Of a stretch of DNA of 64,000 bases, positions 1 to 11,002 are shown one piece after another. The position numbers and the translations under genes were made by a program. The notes below the pieces were generated by a model. That model worked only from the letters and a program-made list of their open reading frames with translations, was not told where the DNA came from and did no database searches. Position 1 is the stretch's first letter. Each line of letters starts with the position of its first letter. The stretch lies in assembly GCF_000149955.1 (NCBI RefSeq), contig NC_030991.1, positions 4,363,381 through 4,427,380 on the forward strand. Reading direction: 5' to 3'. Source of the DNA: Fusarium oxysporum f. sp. lycopersici 4287. Lineage: Eukaryota > Ascomycota > Sordariomycetes > Hypocreales > Nectriaceae.

Positions 1-717
1 TTCCCTGATCGCGAAGGGCTCTGCGTCGGACTTGTATGCTTTCCGAGTGAAGTGTATGATCGCCGTCTTTTCTGTCTCGAAGGTCGCGCCACTTCTCCTT
101 TCCCAGCCCAGTGCCTTCTTAATAATCTCTTTGATCCCATCACGGTTGCTCTCTGCCGTCGGACCTGTCACCCACGCCGTGAAATCGTCCACAAACGCTA
201 TCGCTCCCCCGTAGCAATCGATGTGCCGCTGTACAAGGTCTGCATTGAAGAAAAGAAACAGAATCGGAGACAGAGGTGAGCCTTGTGGGAGCCCGGCTTG
301 TGGTAGACTTCGCATCTCGGATGTCTGGCCGTTGATCTGAATAGTCGCTGTGCGATCTGAGCAAAAGGCTTCGATCCAGCGAAGCAGATCTTCTGGTATG
401 CCCCTTGCTCTCAGTCTTTGGATAAGTCTCTCCTTGCACACTCCGTTGTAGGCTCCTTTAATGTCAAAGCTCACCAGGCTAAGGATCCGCCGTCCCCGCC
501 AGGCGGCGTAGATCTGCTCTTGCAGCAACATCAAGGCCTGCTCGGCGGACCGCTGCTTGCGAGCTCCGAAGTGGTTTGTTGGCAGCAATCCGTGCGTCTC
601 AACCGCGTGTGAGATCCTTTCCGCGACGACCGCCTCTAATATCTTGCCTAGGGTAGATAAGAGAGATATGGGCCTCCACGCTTTCGCGATCGAATAATCC
701 TCCTTGTTCGGTTTCAA
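1..717 (-). CDS. LINE (Tad1-like) reverse transcriptase, partial
   Basis: This is part of the ORF2 protein of a non-LTR retrotransposon, which copies element RNA into DNA at the target site. The minus-strand frame is open from the gap edge at 717 to base 1. It shows, in order, a WRPISLLST motif, the block NHFGARKQRSAEQAL, SFDIKGAYNGV (RT motif with the first catalytic Asp), GLPQGSPLSPILF and the catalytic FVDD box. This order is diagnostic of LINE RT and matches the Tad1 group of fungal LINEs. Both ends are missing: the N-terminal endonuclease lies in or beyond the N gap and the C-terminal part lies off the window. No stop or frameshift is seen in the 239 visible codons, so this portion is not visibly decayed. 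Family assignment is by motif recognition only. Confidence 0.93.
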   Translation of the reverse strand, partial: MKPNKEDYSIAKAWRPISLLSTLGKILEAVVAERISHAVETHGLLPTNHFGARKQRSAEQALMLLQEQIYAAWRGRRILSLVSFDIKGAYNGVCKERLIQRLRARGIPEDLLRWIEAFCSDRTATIQINGQTSEMRSLPQAGLPQGSPLSPILFLFFNADLVQRHIDCYGGAIAFVDDFTAWVTGPTAESNRDGIKEIIKKALGWERRSGATFETEKTAIIHFTRKAYKSDAEPFAIRE

Positions 718-1717
718 NNNNNNNNNNNNNNNNNNNNNNNNNNNNNNNNNNNNNNNNNNNNNNNNNNNNNNNNNNNNNNNNNNNNNNNNNNNNNNNNNNN
801 NNNNNNNNNNNNNNNNNNNNNNNNNNNNNNNNNNNNNNNNNNNNNNNNNNNNNNNNNNNNNNNNNNNNNNNNNNNNNNNNNNNNNNNNNNNNNNNNNNNN
901 NNNNNNNNNNNNNNNNNNNNNNNNNNNNNNNNNNNNNNNNNNNNNNNNNNNNNNNNNNNNNNNNNNNNNNNNNNNNNNNNNNNNNNNNNNNNNNNNNNNN
1001 NNNNNNNNNNNNNNNNNNNNNNNNNNNNNNNNNNNNNNNNNNNNNNNNNNNNNNNNNNNNNNNNNNNNNNNNNNNNNNNNNNNNNNNNNNNNNNNNNNNN
1101 NNNNNNNNNNNNNNNNNNNNNNNNNNNNNNNNNNNNNNNNNNNNNNNNNNNNNNNNNNNNNNNNNNNNNNNNNNNNNNNNNNNNNNNNNNNNNNNNNNNN
1201 NNNNNNNNNNNNNNNNNNNNNNNNNNNNNNNNNNNNNNNNNNNNNNNNNNNNNNNNNNNNNNNNNNNNNNNNNNNNNNNNNNNNNNNNNNNNNNNNNNNN
1301 NNNNNNNNNNNNNNNNNNNNNNNNNNNNNNNNNNNNNNNNNNNNNNNNNNNNNNNNNNNNNNNNNNNNNNNNNNNNNNNNNNNNNNNNNNNNNNNNNNNN
1401 NNNNNNNNNNNNNNNNNNNNNNNNNNNNNNNNNNNNNNNNNNNNNNNNNNNNNNNNNNNNNNNNNNNNNNNNNNNNNNNNNNNNNNNNNNNNNNNNNNNN
1501 NNNNNNNNNNNNNNNNNNNNNNNNNNNNNNNNNNNNNNNNNNNNNNNNNNNNNNNNNNNNNNNNNNNNNNNNNNNNNNNNNNNNNNNNNNNNNNNNNNNN
1601 NNNNNNNNNNNNNNNNNNNNNNNNNNNNNNNNNNNNNNNNNNNNNNNNNNNNNNNNNNNNNNNNNNNNNNNNNNNNNNNNNNNNNNNNNNNNNNNNNNNN
1701 NNNNNNNNNNNNNNNNN
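718..1717. other. Assembly gap, exactly 1000 N
   Basis: The run of N is exactly 1000 bases, a conventional placeholder length, so the true gap size is unknown. It separates the LINE RT fragment from the copia gag fragment. Apparent open frames crossing it are artefacts. Confidence 0.99.
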
Positions 1718-1737
1718 GACCGTCTTTGGGGCAGTTC

Positions 1738-2289
1738 TTAGTAATGTAAGATACCTATTTCTGGCATCCTTCGTTTCATCTTCCTCGGTCCTTCCACACC
1801 GGGCACGAAGGTCCAGTGCCATTCGTATATTGATTCGTGTGACTGACAGCAGGTTTGAATCAAGCTTGGGGAGACCGTACGGATAACCCAGTCCTGAAGG
1901 GTTCCAAGAGCGTTTTTCTGTTTTTCGAAAACCTTCTCTTGTAGCTGATAAAAGGTTAAATCCTGCTGGAAGATCTTCTGGCCTTGGTCTGTAAGGTCAG
2001 AGATAGACCATGTTCCATTTGCCGTTTCCTGAATGTCGTCTGGGGCGCCGTCTTGAGATTCGGCAGTATGAGACCGGATTGTTCGTTGGGCTGTAGCGGT
2101 CTTCGTATATCTGCGTTTTCTTATATCCGGGATAGCTGGTTCGTCTCCGAGGAATGTCTTGCTTTTGAGGTGCTGCTGAAGACCAAGACGATGGGCCTGA
2201 AGGAGGAATTCATGCTCCCAGTTGAGGAAGTCCTCAGGCTTAGAGAGGGTAGCCGTAAGACCTTCCTTTTGGGGCTTGGATAGGGACAT
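1738..2289 (-). pseudogene. Copia-type gag N-terminal fragment
   Basis: This is a fragment of the capsid (Gag) region of a Ty1/copia retrotransposon. The 183-residue frame starts with ATG at 2289, only about 50 bp inside the LTR-like sequence. Its N-terminus (MSLSKPQKEG, then a W-x-x-W-like helix-rich stretch) resembles the start of fungal copia Gag-Pol, including the intact copia copy at 33.9 kb, which starts MSLSKESL. The last ~30 residues look off-frame and the frame stops long before a zinc knuckle, so the gene is truncated. The remainder may lie in the N gap. It is a different subfamily from the 28.7-34.7 kb element, because LTR and gag sequences differ. Confidence 0.6.
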
Positions 2290-2339
2290 TATGTATGAGA
2301 AAGAGGGTTCTTCAAGGTATTGAAAAATAAAAATAAAAA

Positions 2340-2563
2340 TGGTTGAGGCAATGAGACTCTTAATTGTCAGATATTAAGGTGAATCGTGTATATTTCTTGA
2401 TCCTTTCGCAATCGAAGGACCATTGAGACCTTATATCTTCAACTGGTTCCTTCTAGGACTTGAGTCCTAGAAAGTCCTAGATGAAAGTCCTACGATCTAA
2501 GTTTAGGGCGTCAAACTTTAATCCTGAACCTTAATCCTGAAGTTGAGGGTGAACCCTCCAACA
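2340..2563 (-). repeat. Probable copia LTR (5' LTR of the gag relic)
   Basis: Read on the minus strand the segment begins TGTTGGAGGGTT and ends CCTCAACCA, giving TG...CA ends as expected for an LTR. It lies directly upstream of the gag fragment at 2289. Inside it are repeated AGGACTT/AGTCCTAG motifs. No second copy is visible in the window, because the other end would be in or beyond the N gap. The call rests on position and ends only. Confidence 0.5.
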
Positions 2564-2574
2564 TTCAACAAGTA

Positions 2575-2741
2575 GTCACAGCCAAGCCAATGATAAAGAG
2601 TTGGTAACGCGCTGCTTCCCTTAGGCAATGCGATTTTGAGGACAAAAGCAACTACTGCATTCATAATTCACTAGGGGCCCTAAGTTTAACCTAGCTGATC
2701 GAGAACAGAGGCCATCAGCTTCATGTGTAGGTCGCCATGTC
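2575..2741. repeat. Dispersed ~165-bp repeat, copy 1
   Basis: This segment is clearly homologous, in the same orientation, to 9718-9883. Long shared blocks include AACGCGCTGCTTCCCTTAGG and CCTAAGTTTAACCTAGCTGA. The first third contains a tRNA-like D-loop/A-box phrase (AGTTGGTAACGC) and a hairpin around TTCCCTT, but no B box was found. It may be a short non-autonomous element or an old duplicated fragment. No protein is encoded. Confidence 0.75.
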
Positions 2742-5695
2742 TACACAACCTCGAGACCAGGAGAATCGACATAGCCAAGAGGTAAGCCTGTCAGGGCCCT
2801 CGGATTACGATATTAGCCTAGGTCAGAATTGTAATACAACATGTAGAAGGCTTTCGATCAGTAAGTGTCTCATGGCACCGCGTAAAGGCTCTTGTGAGGC
2901 TGTATCTCACAATACGCTTCTGATAGATCCCAGAACGGATTTGTCTAGACTTGATACGGAAGGCGACTATGAGGTTGAAGAAAGGGTGCTATTTCTGAAA
3001 GAGGTTATCGATTGTCTTCTCTGTGCCACCACTGGACGTCACGATGCACCTTGTCATACCGGCGCCGTTTCTTCTCGGCACCGCGGCAAAGCTTACGCGC
3101 ATTTTCTCGGACTTGGCTTCTACTGTTGCGGTCTTATATTAACACATTTACTAAGGATGCCTGCTTCTCTGTAGCCCGCAATAGCCTAAGCAGCCTGCAA
3201 CCCGCTCTATTACAGTGGCTGCCACCTAAGCAACTGAGACTTTAGCGCAGAGGGAAGTTCCCCAGGCTAGCCTTTCCTTCTGAGAGGGTTAAAAGCCGCG
3301 GGATGACACACACAATACTGAAACCAGATTGCAAGAAACTCATCTACTTATTTTTAATACCCCGCTCACACCTTATATTAAGTAACCCGTTTCATAAAGC
3401 GAACGTCACTTCAGCCGCCATAGATAGGATACTGAACACTTGAAGTATACCTTCCATGATAGGTCGTTGGTAATGCTACTTAAGCTACGGGAGAACAGAG
3501 AGAGCAGCAGAACAGACAGGAAGATTATAATGGCGGAGTAAGCGAAGTATGGGCTTTAGGAGACCTATTGCAGTTTCACATGGTGGAAAGCAAGGTATAA
3601 TCTCGGCTTTCGGAATTGCGGACACAAATTGAGCGGCGCATGGAGAGGACGAAAACTAGGCAATGTACGTACGAATCAGTGATTAGCACCCTATCGGCCA
3701 AAACAAGCCTCCTGGCGTAATAAGTTGTATTGTATCGTAGCGTGGGTAAGTTGGTTACATTATAATTATAGAATAATTCTATGTGCAGCTACCCTATAGC
3801 ATTATAATTGTCTGATAAGTGCATAAATTTCATCAGCCTAACACGTAATTCGGCTACCGAGGCATCGCATAAAGCAGCCTTACCCTGCATGAACCAATCA
3901 CAAAGTGTTGGTCCAGGAGAAAACGTGATCCACGATCTTCGTGATACAATATTCCAGTAACTATATAGAACACATTCATTTGCACTTTCATAGATTCTGG
4001 CTCGCCAGCTATTAATAAAATTCCTTTGCAAGAATACGCCCAACACGCACTAATTGTCCGTTTACGCCCAACAAATCTGCCAGCATAAACCATTTAAAAG
4101 GTTGGAAAAAATGAAAAAAAAAACTTAGTTGTTATGGTCGCGATCGATACAGATGTGGCCTCAAACAAGACGGACGGTACTTGCAAATAGGTCGGCATTG
4201 CAAAGTAAAATTATAGACCTAGAGTTAAACCCCTTTAGGTTATGGATTTAAGTGCTCTAATTAGCTGGACTCTTACCTCCTCCTGGCAGAGCCAGATTTG
4301 GCACCAAAAGACTGGAAGAGCCGAGCGTACAACGGTAATGAGAATAGTAACGTGGAAGGTCATAAGACATTAGTTAGCAGGACGATTAGTTTAAAAATCT
4401 GTTATATGTTCATATATCTTAAATAAATTTCAATCTGAACTACACTTATATTTGCCGAATAGGTTTAATACGACTGTAAGACTAATAGTATGTAAGAAGC
4501 ATCTTAACCTAAATACTAATTTATATTAGATACAATGCAATACATAAGACTAATTTTCAAGCCTCAAGAGAAAATTCACAGAATGTAGCTCTGCTTAATA
4601 CAGATCTTACCACCAAACGCAGATTTTCGACCCCATTTATGAATCAGAAAATACTCTTCGTGATGAACCCATCGTCCCACGCGAGAAAGCCGTGAGTTAT
4701 TTCTAATGGTCCATGGTGGCTACTATGGTTTAAGTGGTAGGGGGCCTTACACCGCAGCTAAGAACATCACAAGACATGTTACCCAGGTTACCTCTGGTAA
4801 TAGAATCATTGGCAAAGAGACACTGTGGTATGGAATTCTGAGATTTGGCGGGGAAAGGAGACCAGGACCCCGGGACTGTAATTTAATAAAACGCAAAATC
4901 GAATCTTTAAGCAGCTGAGGTTGAAGTTGGAGATGGTAACGCAGTTCGCGTAGCCAAAATTCAGTAAAGGTTGCGTGACATGTTTATTTAACACAAAATA
5001 ACTGGTTTGTGTCAGAACCCTCTGGATATGGCGATTGGTATGGTCTATGGTCTGATGAATATAAAGAAGCGACTCCGTATATGATATAGATGCTGTAATC
5101 CTAGCGCGGTGATGACGGAATCTTCTACCTGTCTTACAACGAGATCCTCGATAATTTCAAGTGGATATAGAGGACTAGTCCATCTTTGTTGAGGCTATAT
5201 GCATATTGCCTTATAAAAGCTTGGGTTAATTAGCAATTTCTACTGTTTTGGCTTGATATATCTCGTTGAGATATCATAAGCTTTAACTATCAATCAATAA
5301 AGGACTAGTCTTTTTGATGAGTGATGGACTGCTGCTCAACAATAGACAAGTGTCAGCATCTCCTGGCTTATGAGATGGTCTAGAGGAGCTTTGTAATCGT
5401 GATCACGGAAAGGCAACGGTATTGTCTCCTCACAGGTACAATTGTCGTCTTGTGATATCGACTTATATTGACAGTCTTAACTTGATGAGTTCTATTTCAC
5501 TGACTTGAGTAGTCAATATGACTTCGTGCTACATGTCCTTCTTAATGCCCATAATGGAAGGATGTCCATTGGTTAGTTTAGCTAGTCCGTGAGTGGGATC
5601 GACGCTGGGTCAATAGGGAGATCGAGCTGGAGCCAGGCACATATGGCCATCCCAAATGTTGTCGCCGAGAGGTTCAAACGCATCCCTGCGGTCCA
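2742..5695. other. AT-rich gene-poor stretch
   Basis: I see no convincing gene. Short open frames (for example 2737-3174 plus, and 3789-4093 minus in two competing frames) have no recognisable motif and no supporting splice structure. A 42-bp piece at 5252-5293 recurs at 22314-22355 and contains a perfect 7-bp hairpin. The composition (many TpA steps, low GC) would fit an old, mutated repeat region. Confidence 0.6.
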
Positions 5696-5899
5696 ATGTA
5701 TGGTCAAAATAATAGCCAATGTCATTCACATGAACTGCGGGAGATAGGCTTGCGATACGACCTAACACCCGCGGAAGAGAGGGTTTTGGATAAAGACGAG
5801 GCTCTTGTCAAGAAACGGGAAATCGAAAAGAAGTATAAATTGAAGCAAAACGAGCAGGAACAAAGAGAGGCAGATCATAGAAGTAATAGTTCGTATTAA
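5696..5899 (+). pseudogene. Short charged coiled-coil fragment, unknown
   Basis: This is a 67-residue open frame whose second half is rich in Glu, Lys, Arg and Gln and would form a charged helix. I do not recognise the family. The sequence just upstream (5640-5700) also reads as plausible protein in a neighbouring frame, so this may be the tail of a broken gene. It could equally be a chance ORF. Confidence 0.25.
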
Positions 5900-6589
5900 G
5901 GAAGTGACAGTGCGGATGACGAATGAGACGAACAATGACAAGGAGAGGGCTAAAGATCACAACACATTTACTCCTTCATCAATACGAAAACTAGGTTATA
6001 AATATGTCCAAGAGTCACCTTTGCACATGTCGACTTTATTAATAATGTATGGCGTAACCTACTCAAAGGAAGATGACCCTTCTCTCGTGCCACAACAATA
6101 TAGTTCAAGTCCTTACAAAAGCGAATGGGGAATAGGATGTAGCCAAATAGGCCATTCCCTCAAGCTTCTTTAACCCTGAATCTAGTAAAACTCTGATTAT
6201 TTGTCTTAGAGAGCTACTGAGATTACGTCGAGGCTCAGGGGGCTTTGGTTTATAGGACGACTTTAAGTGAACTGACATAAAGGTCATATAGTCATGTCTT
6301 GTTTCTCGTAGTCCTCAGGGTAATAAGGAGGCCCAAAGATAACATAAGGAAATAAAAAACCATAAAACTTAGCACTTTCCCTATCTAAGTCCACGAGAGA
6401 CCTGTTCCTGTATAAATTCTCCTAGCACAGTTCATATAGCATTAAAGAACACGAAAATAACAGATGAAAACTACATGAACCTGATGTATGATGGAACAAC
6501 CGCCAAAGAAAACAAGAAAGAAAAATGTTCCTGCCTCTTTTCAGCCTATAGCTGCGCAGATTTCTACCCTGAAAGTCGTTAATAGGCCG

Positions 6590-7745
6590 TAATGAACAGC
6601 TAGCTGCACGGTTTTGAATTGTTAAATGAATCCATCATGTCAAGGATTCCTTGAGCCTTGTACTGTCTATAGTACTCAGATATATCCACAAATGTACTTA
6701 TTTCCTGTTCTTTATGGAGATTGAAAAAGGAGACTGCAAATCGGCCGACTTCGTCAGTTGAATAGTCTTCGAAAGTAATACCTTCCTATTGTCGTCTTGT
6801 ATCTCACGTTCCACTGCTCTCCATCATATCTTTTGTCAAGTTCGGTCCAGCTTTCATCGTTACGCAAGGTGCGAGTTCTAGCGTTCTTGACTAGTTCCGC
6901 TAGTATCCATAATAGTTGACCCATAACCGTATTCTTATGTCGTTGATTTATTTCTTCTAGTTGATCCAAATTCAATGATGCATGTAAGATAAAGGCGCTT
7001 AGTGGAAGCCTTTGGATTATCGACAGAAATGACTCAGATTGCGAGTTATTTGGCAACTTTTGAAAGCATTTTACAATTTAATCCTTTTTCAAACCGAGTT
7101 GTTTTAATGCTGTTTCGGGGTTAAGTTGCCACAGCTCTCCGTCAAATGAAGCCTGGCTCCCCCTTTGCATATTATTTAGAAGTGCATGCGAAAACTTCTC
7201 AACAAAGTTGTTATACCCCTCCACTTTAAATCTTTCATGTCCAGGAGTTTCTGTGACACGTTTCTAATAGTTGTTAGAAATATTTAAAATAGAGTTAGTC
7301 GATTACATACATGCATCTTAGTTAAAAAGTTCTGAAATTCAATGCATAGAGGCAGATTATTAATTCCGAGCAATAAAGGAATAATAAAAGGCCCTGAACA
7401 CTTTGTGGTAAAAGAATTTGAATAATACTGGTCTACTAGTTTATTCCATTTATCTTGTTGGTTGATGGCTTCAAGGTATGTTTGACGCTCAAGCTCTTTG
7501 ATTAGGACAGGTGCTGTATTAGTATAGGTTGGTTCCTTATTTGGATATCATTTACGTTGTGAACGATAAACTTTGGAAGCTATCTGCAGGAACTTTGGCC
7601 AATCTGCAACCGTAGTAAATATAATATGATTTGGATATGCTTTGCGTCGTGAATGATAAACTTCGGAAGCTATCCGCAGGAGCTGTGGCCAATCTGCACC
7701 CATAGTAATATAATAAGATCTTATTAATATGAAATGGGATAACAA
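6590..7745 (-). pseudogene. Decayed multi-exon gene, unknown family
   Basis: Reading the minus strand, protein-like sequence continues across several stops from about 7745 down to a terminal stop near 6590. Recognisable pieces include KEPTYTNTAPVLIKELERQ, then a probable intron (GTATGT donor at about 7302, CTAAC branch site, TTAG end), then GYNNFVEKFSHALLNNM, the 100-residue segment at 7056-6754, and after a frameshift FEDYSTDEVGRFAVSFFN. In-frame stops include a TAA that could derive from CAA by C-to-T at CpA, which fits repeat-induced point mutation. At 7548-7710 a ~78-bp exon piece (ADWPxxLxIASxVYxSxRK) is present twice in tandem. I do not recognise a domain. The product would be a soluble helical protein. 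Confidence 0.55.
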
Positions 7746-7919
7746 TTATTTAATATATGGGATAATTATCTCTTTATATTTTTCCTAGTGGCTATAAATA
7801 ATGTTGTTTCAGCTGTTATACTACATTGATTTCAATTTGATACGTACTTATTTAGGAACACTTCTTATAAAAGTTATATTTTAAGAATCTTCAGTATTGA
7901 TAGTAAAAGGTTAAATATA

Positions 7920-9310
7920 TACACTACTTTTCAGGTTCAGTTTCCAACCTTTCATTTTTGATTTACCTTTATACCTACTAAATTGGTAAATTCTCTTTTG
8001 CTTTAAGCATGCGCACCAAAACTCCCTCAGCCATCACAAACGCCAATTTGATCGATCAATGCTCAATTAATGACCATGCCTCAACTTTACTCTGAATGTC
8101 AGGTTCTTCTTACACGTCAAGCGCTTCGAAACAACCCAAAGTTAGGTCTCCGAGACGCTGCTAGATTTTACTAAGTCAACTATTGGGCGTTACGTCGCCG
8201 ACAAAATGGGATCCAATCGCAATGTGACTGGATCCCGAAGTCACGCATACTATCTGATCTTGAAGAACAGATCATAGTCAAGTTCATTCTTGACCTATAT
8301 TCGCGAGGATTTCTCGACGATTACTTGGTGTGGAAGAGATGGCCAACGGATTACTCGCCGACCGTAACGAGTCACCCGTCGGCAAGCGTTGGGCTATGAA
8401 CTTCGTCAAGAGACACAAAGACCTCAAAACGCGTGTTTTCCGTAAGCGAACTGCCAGAGAGCCAAGTGCGGAGATCCAACCATTATTCGCAATTGGTTCG
8501 GGCTCGCGCAGAACACGATCGCTAAGTCGCCGCGGCATCCGATCAGATGGCACCTGGAACTTTGACTAGACTGGTTTTATGATGGGAGTCATTGCAAGTG
8601 GAACGGCCGCGAAAGTTGCAGAAAGGCGTGGAAAGCCGAAATCAGTGCAGCCTGGAAACCCGGAATGGATTACCGTCATTCAAGCAGTTAATGTCGAAGG
8701 CCAGGCGATCCCGCCGTTCATCATAGGTGCGGGACAGTATCACCTCGCCAACTGGTACCGGGAAAGTAGCCTTTCGGGCGATTGGGCTATTGCAACGACC
8801 CAAAATGTCTGGACCGATAACGAGATGGGTCTCGAGTGGCTAAAGCACTTCGACAGGTCTACAGCCAAGCGATCCAACAGTCGCTATCGTCTTCTGATCC
8901 TTGGTGGCCCGGAAAGCCACCACTCGGTCGACTTCGAGAGATATCGTAAAGAGAACAAGATCACCACGCTTTGTATGCCGCCTCATACTTCTCATCTGCC
9001 TCAGCCTCTTGATGTCAGGGTGCTTTTCTGTGCCCAAGCAAGCATATGGCCAAGAAATCGAGCGTCTGATCCGATACTCGATAAACCATGTTTCCAAAAC
9101 CGAGTTCTTTCCGGTTCTTTATGCCGCATTTCAGGCCACTATGACATAAGAAATTATCAAAGCTGCTTTTAGAGGTGCTGGGCCTGTTCCACTTGACCCG
9201 GAACAAGTGGTCTCGAAACTTGATGTGCAGCTACGGACTCCAACATCGGTTGAGGAGGAGACTGGCCCCTCTACCCCATGGGTCTCAAGACGCCAAAGAC
9301 TGTGATTTAA
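7920..9310 (+). mobile_element. Fot1-like (pogo/Tc1-mariner) transposon, inactive
   Basis: The element contains a mutated DDE transposase of the Fot1 family. Just upstream, after TA at 7920-7921, the sequence CACTACTTTTCAGGTTCAGT (7922 on) matches the terminal repeat of the small MITE at 44282-44391, so it is likely the 5' terminal inverted repeat. The 3' end could not be placed. Sequence past about 9305 shows no clear inverted partner. Confidence 0.75.
8100..9304 (+). pseudogene. Fot1-family transposase pseudogene
   Basis: The relic encoded the DDE transposase that cuts and pastes the element. An N-terminal helix-turn-helix part (NPKLGLRDAARFY, then a stop), a CENP-B type part (VGKRWAMNFVKRHKDLKTR), and the catalytic part can be read in successive frames. 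At the first catalytic site the sequence is NFD, stop, TGF, where the family has a DET motif. The second site reads LILGGPESHH, so the expected Asp is Gly. The third Asp is in QPLDV. Several frameshifts (near 8480, 9020 and 9150) and stops interrupt it. The protein continues to PWVSRRQRL with a stop at 9304. It cannot encode an active enzyme. Confidence 0.9.
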
Positions 9311-9717
9311 GGACTAGGTAGCGATTTTGACAATATCATAACATCAGAGTGGAACCATTACAGAAGGTTAACGGACGAAAGGTGTTCGACTCTAGAGATA
9401 CCTTATCGTCTAGGTAGATTAACTAGGGTGTGTCAGAAAACGTCTGACGTGAAAACCTGAATTTTTTTGGTGGAAGTGAATTGCTGTGTCAGACATGCTT
9501 TAACAGTTCAAGGGGGATTAGATCGCATAGCTAAGACCTTAGCTATGCTGAAACTCGTTGTTAACCCTCACTCGACCTAAGCACTCGCATACCGTAATAA
9601 ATTCATCCTAAGGACAAATCTTAACTTTATACCAATTAGTAATCCACTTTCCTCGTAGTAAGTCACCTGTCGTTTTACCTATATAGTACTGAATAATTGA
9701 TATGTTGGTAATATTAG

Positions 9718-9883
9718 TCATAGCCAAGACAACGATAAAGAGTTTGGTAACGCGCTGCTTCCCTTAGGCAATGCGTTTTTTGGGATGACCAACTAATTCA
9801 CTCATAATTCACTAAGGGCCCTAAGTTTAACCTAGCTGACCGAGAACAGAGGCAATCAGCTTCATGTGAAGGTGGCCATGTTT
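9718..9883. repeat. Dispersed ~165-bp repeat, copy 2
   Basis: This is homologous to 2575-2741 in the same orientation, by eye about 85-90% identical, with differences concentrated in the middle. It lies between the Fot1 relic and the secreted-protein gene. See copy 1 for content. Confidence 0.75.
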
Positions 9884-10087
9884 GCGAGGACCGTGATTAG
9901 CTACCTAGCTTTGCTTCGCTAATAATAGGAGGCTGTGCCCACTCCTAGAACTAAGCAACAAATTTAGATATCCCATCTCTACATGCAATGACAGCTACTG
10001 TAGTCTATATCGGAACATTCGGTAGCATATATGACCCCTTCGCTCCGTCCTTACTCTATCGTCAGAGTAGCTTGACTAGTCAGAACG

Positions 10088-11002
10088 ATGAAGGTTGAAA
10101 CTCCACTATACTATGCATTAATGCTCGCTCGGCTTGCATCAGGCCAGAACCCTTCCCCTGAGTGTGATGATGCTGGCCCGGTACTCTATCCAGGAACCTG
10201 GAATCAATACCTGGCCCCAAATATGGGTGTGAGTTGCCAGAAGGCCAGTATCTTATTTTCTGGCCAGGACACACGTCAAAACCTAACAATTGAGCATGGC
10301 GACGCCCTCTGCTATGGCTTCCCGTTAATGAATATAACACTACCTATAAACGCGCCTCCAGGGCCTGGTAGTATTCAATTTTTTTGTGAAGGCAGGGAGG
10401 CTGAATACTGCCAGATGATTTCTGTTGAGACTAGACCGCCGGACGACGCCCGTGAGGCTTCCGCGACAGAGTACGCTATAACCCAGGATTGCCCAGTCAA
10501 TCCAACCCTTACTTCAGAGAAATATGCCAGTGCATCCAGCAAGCCTACCACTGTGAGTACGCCAACTCCAAAGGGTGTCGCTCCTATTGGAACTGCGCCC
10601 ACTCGGGCAGCCATGGAGACACCAGCCAACCAGACACCAACCAACCAGACACCAACCAACCAGACACCAACCAACCAGACACCAACTAAAGAGCTATCCG
10701 ATACGAAGATACCAGAAACTGACGCAGATAAGCCTGATCCTACGGGCAGCGGCAGAAGCGGATCCTCTGATACTGATAGTGCCACTAGTACTACCAATGG
10801 CGATATGCCAAATGAGACAACTTTGCCACTGACAGGGTCTCATGCAGCTGGGTCGGGGGCTGCGCAAACGACACAATCGTCTGAGTATACTGATATAGCG
10901 GCTCCAGCACTGCCAGAATCTGGAAAGACTCATGCGCCGCCATCACCCTCCAATGAAGGGCAGGCATCTGGCGATAATCGTCAATGTACTTGCGGTCAGT
11001 AA
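10088..11002 (+). CDS. Secreted Thr/Ser/Pro-rich protein with NQTPT repeats
   Basis: The 304-residue protein starts with ATG at 10088. Residues 1-19 form a likely signal peptide ending LASGQ. Residues 20-125 form a cysteine-containing globular domain (Cys in ECDDAG, VSCQK, ALCYG, FFCEG, EYCQM). The rest is low-complexity Thr/Ser/Pro-rich sequence with four tandem NQTPT units (encoded by a 15-bp repeat at 10628-10687), each carrying an N-glycosylation sequon, and ends CTCGQ. This is the layout of a fungal cell-wall or surface protein. There is no hydrophobic C-terminus for a GPI anchor, unless a further spliced exon supplies one. I do not recognise the globular domain, and no close neighbour suggests a role. 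Confidence 0.7.
   Translation: MKVETPLYYALMLARLASGQNPSPECDDAGPVLYPGTWNQYLAPNMGVSCQKASILFSGQDTRQNLTIEHGDALCYGFPLMNITLPINAPPGPGSIQFFCEGREAEYCQMISVETRPPDDAREASATEYAITQDCPVNPTLTSEKYASASSKPTTVSTPTPKGVAPIGTAPTRAAMETPANQTPTNQTPTNQTPTNQTPTKELSDTKIPETDADKPDPTGSGRSGSSDTDSATSTTNGDMPNETTLPLTGSHAAGSGAAQTTQSSEYTDIAAPALPESGKTHAPPSPSNEGQASGDNRQCTCGQ
10628..10687 (+). repeat. 15-bp coding minisatellite, 4 units
   Basis: The unit AACCAGACACCAACC is repeated four times head to tail, with the last unit ending AACT. It is in frame and encodes NQTPT. Such repeats commonly vary in copy number between strains. Confidence 0.95.

Noticed and set aside
599..1822. Long open frames crossing the N run on both strands
   Set aside because: They consist mostly of N codons. 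Only the LINE RT frame up to 717 is supported.
2583..2660. Possible tRNA gene (GGTAACGCGCTGCTTCCC...)
   Set aside because: It has no B box, no acceptor stem pairing and no terminal run of T. It is kept only as part of the repeat.
2737..3245. Overlapping plus-strand frames of 145 and 77 codons
   Set aside because: There is no motif, the N-terminus lies in repeat sequence, and two frames compete.
3789..4093. Two overlapping minus-strand frames
   Set aside because: There is no recognisable domain and composition is similar to the surrounding AT-rich spacer.
10375..10797. Minus-strand frame with GVWLV repeats
   Set aside because: It is a shadow of the NQTPT coding minisatellite on the opposite strand.
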